Below are positions 1 through 6,351 of a DNA stretch of 64,000 nucleotides, in pieces. The notes under the pieces were generated by a model. The model saw only the letters and a program-made list of their open reading frames with translations, searched no databases and was not told the origin of the DNA. Positions within the stretch are counted from its first letter, which is position 1. Each line of letters starts with the position of its first letter. The stretch comes from Symploca sp. SIO1C2 (lineage in GTDB: Bacteria > Cyanobacteriota > Cyanobacteriia > Cyanobacteriales > Coleofasciculaceae), in the NCBI GenBank assembly GCA_010672925.1, contig JAAHFP010000001.1:577250-641249 (forward strand), read 5' to 3'. The position numbers and the translations under genes were made by a program.

Positions 1-318
1 GCCAAATTGAATAATGCCGATATGAGTGAGGCAATCTTGTCCGGTGCAACTCTAACAGGAGCAGAGTTAGAATATGCGATCATCTCTGATGCAGATTTGA
101 CTGCTGTTGTTGCCCAAGATGCTAATTTCTACAACGCATATTTATCTGGCTCGGATTTATCGAGTGGAGATTTTTCTTATGCTGTAATGGAAAATGTGCG
201 TTTATCAGGGGCTACACTAACAAATGCTAAGTTTTACGAGGCAGATTTATTTCGTGCCAGGATGCCTAATGATACCATCTATATGGGTGATGTCTCTAAG
301 TTTGGTGCCTATGATTAG
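1..318 (+). CDS. Pentapeptide-repeat protein, C-terminal part (5' end outside window)
   Basis: The frame is open from the first base, so the true start lies upstream. About 105 residues are visible. They show repeated A(D/N)LXX-type five-residue units, for example NNADM, SGATL, SDADL, SGSDL, SGATL and YEADL, which are expected to fold as a right-handed quadrilateral beta-helix. The family is very common in cyanobacteria and mostly of unknown function. A short non-repeat tail follows and ends in KFGAYD. Only the family can be assigned. Confidence 0.8.
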   Translation, partial: AKLNNADMSEAILSGATLTGAELEYAIISDADLTAVVAQDANFYNAYLSGSDLSSGDFSYAVMENVRLSGATLTNAKFYEADLFRARMPNDTIYMGDVSKFGAYD

Positions 319-464
319 GGCTTAATCTTGGTTTACTCCGCGAGATAGCTTTGCCAACGCCCCTACATCTAGTTCTGGGAGGAGTCGAATCAAGCAAGGA
401 CTCAGTATCGGTTAGCGGCTCAAGATGACTTTGATGTTGGTTACAATGAACTAGTGTAAGAAGG

Positions 465-500
465 CAGAACCCACCCCTAACCCCTCCTGGGAGGCTTCAA
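465..500. repeat. Interspersed repeat of the GAACCCACCCCTAACCCCTCC type
   Basis: This copy lies between the pentapeptide gene and the GTPase gene. Further copies are at 24182-24218 (inverted) and 28573-28610. The rest of the 319-613 gap shows no gene I can support. Confidence 0.6.
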
Positions 501-613
501 GGAAAGAAAGCTTGGAACGGAAGCTTTTCCTCCTTTTTTAACTGACGGGTGATTTTCATGCCCACTGCACTAGCTCGTTTATCTATTAAGAAATTGGGCG
601 TTGGCGCCAATAC

Positions 614-2053
614 TTGAGTCTCATGGGTTTATCAGAGCAGGAATTAGACAATACGGTTTTAGGCTTTGCCGAAATTCAGTCAGAGCTAAATTACAAATAT
701 GCCCAAGATGCTCTACGAGACTTGGTTAATAATTTTGATTTAACACCCCAAGAACAAGCAGGTTTAGAGGTAGAAATTAAGGGTTTAACCCGCGTGTTGG
801 ATAAGTTAGAACAAACCTGTGTGCAGATTGCTGTCTTTGGTATGGTGGGACGAGGGAAGTCTTCTGTACTTAATGCCTTATTAGGACAATCTGTATTTCA
901 AACCGGGCCACTTCATGGAGTTACCCAGGACTTTCAACAAGCTCATTGGCAATTGAGCAGTGAAAAAGTAGGGGACAATCATCAAGATATCTTACGAGTT
1001 GCCCTACCTAGTATTGGCAACTCCGAAATTCAGTTAATTGATACTCCTGGTATTGACGAAATCGATGGAGAAACTCGCGAAGTGATAGCACTTACAGTAG
1101 CTAAACAGGCAGATTTGCTACTGTTTGTTATTGCTGGGGATCTGACTAAGGTAGAGTATAAAGCCCTATCTCAGCTGCGAGAGGTTGGTAAACCAATGCT
1201 ATTGGTATTCAATAAGATTGACCAGTATCCCGAGGCGGATCGTATGGCAATTTACCATAAAATTCGGGACGAACGAGTTAAGCAGCTGCTTTCTCCAGCA
1301 GAAATTGTCATGGTTGCAGCTTCACCATTGGTAGCTAAGGCAGTGCGTCGGGTTGATGGCACAATGGGAGTGAAGCGGTGTTCTGGAAAACCGCAAATCG
1401 AGGCTTTAAAACTCAAGATCCTGGAGATTTTGCACCGGGATGGCAAATCTTTGGTTGCTCTGAATACAATGCTTTATGCCGACAATGTTAATGAGCAGTT
1501 GGTCAAGCGAAAAATGCTTATTCGAGAAGAGGGCGCCAATCAGATTATTTGGAGGGCTGTGATGGCTAAAGCAGTTGCGATCGCTCTTAATCCCGTTACC
1601 GTTGTCGATATCCTCACTGCTACTGCCATTGATCTAGTGATGATTCTTAGTTTATCAAAGCTCTACGGTATTGCGATGACTCAATCAGGAGCTATCGGAT
1701 TGCTGCAAAAAATCGCTATCAGCATGGGAGGTATCAGTGCTAGTGAACTCCTGGCAACTCTGGGACTAAGTTCCCTCAAAGGTTTACTAGGTATATCAGC
1801 ACCAGCAACAGGAGGGGTTTCTTTAGCTCCCTATCTTTCCGTTGCCATTACTCAGGCAGGAGTTGCCGGTGTTTCCTCCTATGGTATTGGACAAGTTACC
1901 AAAACTTATTTAGCCAATGGAGCATCTTGGGGACCTGATGGCCCTAAAGCGGTTGTTAATCGTATTCTCTCTTCCCTGGATGAAACCTCAATTCTCAATC
2001 GTATTAAAGGAGAATTAGGGACAAAGTTGGGGCAAGCAGGTGTGAGGGTTTAA
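614..2053 (+). CDS. Era/YcjX-type P-loop GTPase with hydrophobic C-terminal half (DUF697-like)
   Basis: From the TTG at 614 the protein has 479 residues; an in-frame ATG at 623 is an equally likely start. The G1/Walker A motif is GMVGRGKS at about residues 76-83, a Thr suitable for G2 is near 104, G3 is DTPG at 143-146 and G4 is NKID at 200-203. Residues from about 310 to 430 are rich in Ala, Ile, Leu and Gly with several hydrophobic stretches, as in GTPases carrying a YcjF/DUF697 membrane-associated domain. The cellular role of these cyanobacterial GTPases is not established. The gene stands alone, with no close partner. Confidence 0.75.
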   Translation: MSLMGLSEQELDNTVLGFAEIQSELNYKYAQDALRDLVNNFDLTPQEQAGLEVEIKGLTRVLDKLEQTCVQIAVFGMVGRGKSSVLNALLGQSVFQTGPLHGVTQDFQQAHWQLSSEKVGDNHQDILRVALPSIGNSEIQLIDTPGIDEIDGETREVIALTVAKQADLLLFVIAGDLTKVEYKALSQLREVGKPMLLVFNKIDQYPEADRMAIYHKIRDERVKQLLSPAEIVMVAASPLVAKAVRRVDGTMGVKRCSGKPQIEALKLKILEILHRDGKSLVALNTMLYADNVNEQLVKRKMLIREEGANQIIWRAVMAKAVAIALNPVTVVDILTATAIDLVMILSLSKLYGIAMTQSGAIGLLQKIAISMGGISASELLATLGLSSLKGLLGISAPATGGVSLAPYLSVAITQAGVAGVSSYGIGQVTKTYLANGASWGPDGPKAVVNRILSSLDETSILNRIKGELGTKLGQAGVRV

Positions 2054-2059
2054 CTGGAG

Positions 2060-2094
2060 AGATTTTAGATTTTAGATTTTAGATTTTAGATTGA
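2060..2094 (+). repeat. Short tandem heptamer repeat (AGATTTT)n, left copy
   Basis: Four to five AGATTTT units end in AGATTGA, just after the GTPase stop codon. An inverted copy is at 2327-2360. Similar arrays are at 9313-9349, 28388-28428 and 38979-39013. Confidence 0.9.
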
Positions 2095-2252
2095 AGAATT
2101 AAAACGGTTAGTGGTATTATTATTTAACAATGGGATAGGTGTGCACCTGTAAACAAAACTCTCTCTGTTACCCTGTGGTTCTATTAAAAGAGTACACCAA
2201 GCGATCGCAAATTTCCCTAGCTTATAACTTGTGACCGAAAAAAACAAGGATA

Positions 2253-2326
2253 CAAGCCCCCGGATTTATCCGTGGAAAAAACAAAGATTTTATCATTATT
2301 CCAAGCCCCTGGCTTTAGACATGGGG
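2253..2326. mobile_element. Relic IS200/IS605-like end hairpins
   Basis: Two adjacent segments begin AAGCCCC and can form imperfect hairpins: AAGCCCCCGGATTTATCCG at 2254-2272, and AAGCCCCTGGCTTTAGAC followed by ATGGGGT at 2303-2327. This resembles the subterminal hairpins of cyanobacterial TnpA/TnpB elements. No transposase or tnpB frame is present, so this is at most a relic. The inference rests on motif resemblance. Confidence 0.4.
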
Positions 2327-2360
2327 TCAATCTAAAATCTAAAATCTAAAATCTAAAATT
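2327..2360 (-). repeat. Short tandem heptamer repeat, right inverted copy
   Basis: The AATCTAAA array is the reverse complement of the one at 2060-2094. The two flank about 230 bp that contains the IS200/605-like hairpins. Confidence 0.85.
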
Positions 2361-2559
2361 GATTGACTTAAACCAATGGTCGTATCATTTTCAGAGAAAG
2401 CCACCCCTGCTCATGAACAGGGAATAGAGAACTTCAGAACAGTAATAAGATTGGAGATTTCAGCATTGGAATTAATTGTTGTAACTGACATTATTAAGTA
2501 TTTAGGGTCTGCTGTATAAGTGTGTAAGCCATACCAGACAATGGTTTCAATCATTTTTT

Positions 2560-2695
2560 CTCTTGCCAAGTACAAGAAAATGGTGTCGATTGGTTCAAAA
2601 ACCTTGCACTTGAACCGGGAAATCAAAACATGAACTCTTGACTCATTACTCATTACTTCAAAACCCGAATCAATCGACTTATTCAGCAAACCCTA
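2560..2695. mobile_element. Degenerate IS or MITE remnant with an end-like TTATTCAGCAAACCCTA
   Basis: The 17-bp sequence TTATTCAGCAAACCCTA at 2679-2695 recurs exactly, as its reverse complement, at 56546-56562. Inner sequence also matches: a segment containing CAAGTACAAG(A/G)AAATGGT followed by GGTTCAA lies at about 2569-2605 and again at about 56610-56643. No intact transposase is visible, and the 92-codon reverse frame here (2411-2689) looks fortuitous. Confidence 0.4.
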
Positions 2696-2718
2696 TTTAT
2701 GATGCATAGTGCAAGATC

Positions 2719-4020
2719 TCAGATAAATAAAGATACAGGCAGCAACGTTTGATATACTTGTTTTGGTGGTTGATTAAGGCTTTCTAAATCGAAATAATCT
2801 GGCAATAAACTAGTCTCATCAGTATGTTCTTGGTCGGGCAAAAATGATTGCTCCTGGCTAGGCTTAAAGATATTTATTTTCTGCTCAGGTAAAAGGACGA
2901 GTGCTGTGACTATGGTCGCACTACCTAATAATAAAGGCCAGTAAAGCAATTTGGGAATTAGGTTATCTTCGTAATTAATCCATTGAAGCACAAGATTATT
3001 CTCTTTATTGGAGTGAAAAAAGAGAAAAGAATTAACCGAAACCCCTAACAAAGTTATATACATTAAAGGATAGAAAAACTCAACATATACTACCGGAGAA
3101 CCAGCAAACTGTTCTCGGATCTGCACTTGAGACAGTAAAACCACAAAAAACAACCCTGAACAAACTCCAATTACCCCACTGGTATTCATGCCATATTTCG
3201 AGGCTTGTTCTTCATCTTTGGTGATCATTAACAAAGTTGCAAAAGTGAGACAAGCAATAATAATTAAAGGTAGTATAAAAACAATAAATGAATTGATGAA
3301 ACTGCGTTTGATCACTAGGTTAAAATAAAGTTCAGGAGTATTTTTTTTATCATCATCCCAAATACCGAATTGAGTATTGTAGTTAAAAGTTCGATAATTA
3401 AAGAAAGTGTTCGTTATTGTCCAATTATCTAAAACAATACTCGGTTCAAAGCCAAAAGAATCTTTTTTAGTCGTAGATTTGTAAGATTCCAGCATCGGTA
3501 CTAAAATTGATTTTCTCTGAAAATCTTGACTCCAAATGCGTATCCAGACTGTCTTGTAATCAAAAGGATATTTAGTGTAGTCAAAGGACTGTTTTAAGGT
3601 TGTTTCAAAATACCAAACAATAACCTCATTCCCATCATCTACTGGATCTCGATAAGCGAATGTTGTTTCCAGATTATTTCCACTGTCTATTGCTTCGGGG
3701 AAAATAAAGCCCACAGGAATCTCATTGCCAGGTATGTCAAGATATTTTTCTTGTTCATAAAGCTGCCAAAGATAACCTGTAACATTAACCTCCGATGAAC
3801 TATTAAATTTGAGAGATTGAATGTAAAGTCCAGTTGGAGTAAGCTCTTGAGTCAGATAAGGAAATTTGTTAGTTAAATATTGCTCTACATCCGACTGATT
3901 TGTTAATTGGTCTACCTGTGGTTCCTGTCTATTGATCGAGAAACGCCACATTAAACCAATTAAGACAACAAATAAAAGAGAAATGGAATTAGATAAGATC
4001 CACCAGTTTCCTTTGTTCAT
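2719..4020 (-). CDS. Probable pentameric ligand-gated ion channel (Cys-loop/GLIC-like) homologue
   Basis: The protein has 433 residues. A hydrophobic anchor or signal (about 8-28) is followed by a polar region of about 200 residues with no predicted helix run, then four membrane segments at about 244-266 (M1), 280-298 (M2), 308-336 (M3) and 356-377 (M4). The polar region contains SFDYTKYPFDYKT (145-157), matching the Pro-loop signature FDxxxYPFDxxT of bacterial channels such as GLIC. It also has the conserved Trp of the DNW.I segment (about 200), and an IKR motif just before M1, which carries a Pro (251). This order is diagnostic of the family. No cysteine pair brackets the loop, as is usual in prokaryotic members. 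M1-M2 are joined by about 14 residues. A polar tail of about 50 residues follows M4. The gene is divergent from the amidase gene at 4303, with 282 bp between. Ligand and ion selectivity cannot be read. The sequence is divergent, so a distant family cannot be excluded. Confidence 0.65.
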   Translation of the reverse strand: MNKGNWWILSNSISLLFVVLIGLMWRFSINRQEPQVDQLTNQSDVEQYLTNKFPYLTQELTPTGLYIQSLKFNSSSEVNVTGYLWQLYEQEKYLDIPGNEIPVGFIFPEAIDSGNNLETTFAYRDPVDDGNEVIVWYFETTLKQSFDYTKYPFDYKTVWIRIWSQDFQRKSILVPMLESYKSTTKKDSFGFEPSIVLDNWTITNTFFNYRTFNYNTQFGIWDDDKKNTPELYFNLVIKRSFINSFIVFILPLIIIACLTFATLLMITKDEEQASKYGMNTSGVIGVCSGLFFVVLLSQVQIREQFAGSPVVYVEFFYPLMYITLLGVSVNSFLFFHSNKENNLVLQWINYEDNLIPKLLYWPLLLGSATIVTALVLLPEQKINIFKPSQEQSFLPDQEHTDETSLLPDYFDLESLNQPPKQVYQTLLPVSLFI

Positions 4021-4302
4021 AGCCGATGCCCCTAGTTAACAAAATGTCTCTTTTGGTAAAAAATTATACCTTAGGCTGAGCAATATTTGGAGCTTGGGAG
4101 AATAAGTAGTAATTTTCTTTCTGTCTGTTTCTATTTCCTCAAAGTCTTGCTTTGTTGTATGCTGTTGAATTCCTTTGATTAAAATATACGTAAATTTACG
4201 TAGTTGGCTTCCTGAAGGAGTCACATAATCAAGAATTTTCTGTAGTTTTTGTTTTTTAGAAGAATATAATTGCGATGGTGATAAAATCTTCACGATGATG
4301 GT

Positions 4303-5355
4303 ATGATCAAGAAACTTATTAATACATTGGTTGCATTTATTGCTATTCTGGCAATTACAGTAGCTCCGGCAGCTCAAGCTTGCACGCGGATAGTTTACGA
4401 GGCAGGTGATAGCCAGATCTTTACCGGGCGTAGTATGGACTGGATGGAAGATGTTCACAGCAGTCTCTGGGCATTTCCGAAGGGTATGGAACGTGACGGT
4501 GGGATTGAACCTAACTCTATCGCTTGGGTCTCGAAATATGGCAGCATTATTGCCTCGGTTTATGACATTGGCAGCGGCGACGGCATCAACGATCAAGGTC
4601 TGGTTGCCAATCTTCTATATCTGGCGGAATCAGATTACGGCGGGCTTGAGGGTAAGCCAGCCTTGTCGGTTGGAGCCTGGGCTCAATATGCCCTCGATAA
4701 TTATGCTACTGTTGCTGAGGCAGTGGAAGCATTGAGTGCCGAACCTTTCCGAATCGTTGCACCCCCATTGCCCAATGGTAGTCCCGCTGGCGTACACCTA
4801 TCGCTGTCCGACTCGACTGGAGACTCAGCTATCTTTGAATACATTGATGGCGAGCTAGTTATCCATCATGGACGGGAATATGATGTAATGACCAATTCGC
4901 CTACTTATGACCAGCAGATCCCAATCAATGCCTATTGGCAGGAGATCGGAGGTCTAACAATGCTGCCAGGGACAAACCGTGCCGCAGACAGGTTTGCCCG
5001 TGCTAGCTATTACTTACATGCGGTGCCGAAATTTGAAGATTCCCGGCTGGCTGTCTCCACAGCCTTCAGCATCATGCGGAATGCTTCTGTGCCTCTGGGT
5101 ATTACAGACTCGTCCCAACCAAACATAGCTACTACCATTTGGCGGGTGATCGCAGATCAAAACAGCCATACCTACTATTTTGAATCCGCTATTAGCCCGA
5201 ACATTTTCTGGGTCAAGATGGAGAATCTGAACCTTCAGCAGGGAGGAGATTCCATGAAGCTGGATTTGGAGAGTCATCCGATCCTCGCGGGTGAGGTGTC
5301 AGAAATGTTCGAGCCAGCCGAACCCTTCGATTGGCTTGCACCAGAGGCGTCGTAA
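4303..5355 (+). CDS. Exported choloylglycine hydrolase/penicillin V acylase-family Ntn-hydrolase
   Basis: The protein has 350 residues. Residues 1-26 form a signal peptide (basic start, hydrophobic core, AAQA end) placed exactly before Cys27. Cys27 starts the mature protein and is the expected N-terminal nucleophile of this Ntn-hydrolase family (linear amide C-N hydrolysis: bile salts, penicillin V, acyl-homoserine lactones). The following TRIVYE and TGRSMDWMED match the Arg and Asp neighbourhoods of the family. The mature enzyme would act in the periplasm. The natural substrate in a cyanobacterium is unknown; cleavage of N-acyl amides is an inference. It is divergent from the channel-like gene and followed by a good terminator at 5460. 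Confidence 0.85.
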   Translation: MIKKLINTLVAFIAILAITVAPAAQACTRIVYEAGDSQIFTGRSMDWMEDVHSSLWAFPKGMERDGGIEPNSIAWVSKYGSIIASVYDIGSGDGINDQGLVANLLYLAESDYGGLEGKPALSVGAWAQYALDNYATVAEAVEALSAEPFRIVAPPLPNGSPAGVHLSLSDSTGDSAIFEYIDGELVIHHGREYDVMTNSPTYDQQIPINAYWQEIGGLTMLPGTNRAADRFARASYYLHAVPKFEDSRLAVSTAFSIMRNASVPLGITDSSQPNIATTIWRVIADQNSHTYYFESAISPNIFWVKMENLNLQQGGDSMKLDLESHPILAGEVSEMFEPAEPFDWLAPEAS

Positions 5356-5459
5356 GTATGTCGTGTAATAGTTCGGTCTAGTTCCCAGTGCCAGGGTAAA
5401 CGCATCTAACCGACATTCCGCACGACAAAATAATGATAATCACAAGAGGGGGAAGGGGA

Positions 5460-5488
5460 AAGAGGAGGGCTGAGCTCTCCTCTTTTTT
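5460..5488 (+). terminator. Rho-independent terminator after the amidase gene
   Basis: AAGAGGAGGGC and GCTCTCCTCTT form a stem with one G-T pair around a TGA loop, followed by a run of T residues. Confidence 0.8.
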
Positions 5489-5663
5489 GCAGCAATTATT
5501 TCCATATTTATTAGTATTGTAGACTTGGCAAAATCAGGTAGATTGGATGCAATCGCTTCCTTTATCTGAACTCAAACTACTCCAAATTAATTCCGAGGCT
5601 AATAAGCGGATTATGCGATAAAATTAGAGAACCATTTAACTTATTCCAATTTATTCCTATTTT

Positions 5664-5876
5664 ATGCAAATTATTCTTGACCTCGACGAATCTCTCCTTA
5701 GGGAAGCCTTGCAACTTACTAACCTCAATACCCAAGAAGAACTGGTGAATCTAGCTTTACAGGAACTTGTTCTATCGCGCCGCAAGAAAAACTTATTTGA
5801 TCTCGCTGGAAAAATTCAATTCTCCTCGGACTTCGACCACAAAGCACTCCGTGAAACTCGTCATGTTGTTGATTGA
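5664..5876 (+). CDS. vapB: VapB-type antitoxin
   Basis: The protein has 70 residues and starts MQIILDLDESLLREAL, the ribbon-helix-helix-like opening typical of short VapB/DUF2191 antitoxins. Its last 14 bases overlap the start of the PIN-domain gene, which indicates translational coupling. It should bind and neutralise the toxin and autorepress the pair. Between the terminator at 5488 and this gene a 24-codon frame (5546-5623) is visible, but I could not relate it to anything. Confidence 0.8.
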   Translation: MQIILDLDESLLREALQLTNLNTQEELVNLALQELVLSRRKKNLFDLAGKIQFSSDFDHKALRETRHVVD

Positions 5877-6261
5877 TACCTCTATTTGGATCAGTGTCTT
5901 TCGTGATCGGAGTGGTCAAGTTAGCCAAAAACTAGAGGGTTTGATTGCTAATCGGAAAGTGCTACTCACTCGCTTCACTCAGCTTGAATTACTGCAAGGT
6001 AGCCTGAACGAGCAAGAATGGAGGCTCCTCTCTACTTATCTTGAGACCCAAGACTACGTTGAGCTCACCAGGCAGTCTTGGCAAAGTGCTGCTCGTATTT
6101 ACTATGAATTGCGCCGCCAAGGACTTACTGTTCGTAGCCCAATTGATTGTTGTATTGCTCAAGCAGCAATAGAAAACAATTTACTGCTAATTCACAATGA
6201 TCGTGATTTTGAAACTATCGCCCAAGTTCGCTTACTCCAACACCTTCGCTTTCAACCTTGA
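5863..6261 (+). CDS. vapC: VapC-type PIN-domain ribonuclease toxin
   Basis: I place the start at ATG 5863, inside the end of vapB, although the frame is open further upstream. From here the protein begins MLLIDTSIWI, the standard PIN opening, and has 132 residues. The acidic metal-binding set is complete: Asp5, Glu42, Asp95 in SPIDCCIAQ, and Asp113/Asp115 in HNDRDFETIA. VapC toxins are Mg-dependent RNases that cut tRNA or rRNA; the target here is unknown. A strong hairpin at 6304-6336 separates it from the convergent gene. Confidence 0.85.
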   Translation: MLLIDTSIWISVFRDRSGQVSQKLEGLIANRKVLLTRFTQLELLQGSLNEQEWRLLSTYLETQDYVELTRQSWQSAARIYYELRRQGLTVRSPIDCCIAQAAIENNLLLIHNDRDFETIAQVRLLQHLRFQP

Positions 6262-6303
6262 AAATAACTTGTAGCAAATATTTCGTATCTCTAGGATGCT
6301 GCA

Positions 6304-6336
6304 AGATGCCCGACTTCTTCAAGAAGTCGGGCATCT
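6304..6336. terminator. Perfect palindrome, likely bidirectional terminator
   Basis: AGATGCCCGACTTCTT pairs over 16 bp with its complement around a single C. It lies in the 90 bp between the convergent vapC and nucleotidyltransferase genes. The ATGCCCGACTTCTT palindrome is of a type often dispersed in cyanobacterial genomes, so it may be both a repeat and a terminator. Confidence 0.7.
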
Positions 6337-6351
6337 GAATACGCCAATTTC

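Noticed and set aside
2253-2326. Intact IS200/605 element
   Set aside because: Only end-like hairpins are present; no transposase or tnpB frame lies between the flanking repeats.
2411-2689. 92-codon reverse frame
   Set aside because: It overlaps the IS/MITE remnant, lacks a ribosome site and has no recognisable family.
4036-4596. 186-codon reverse frame between the channel-like and amidase genes
   Set aside because: Most of it is antisense to the amidase gene, which has a clear signal peptide and catalytic Cys.
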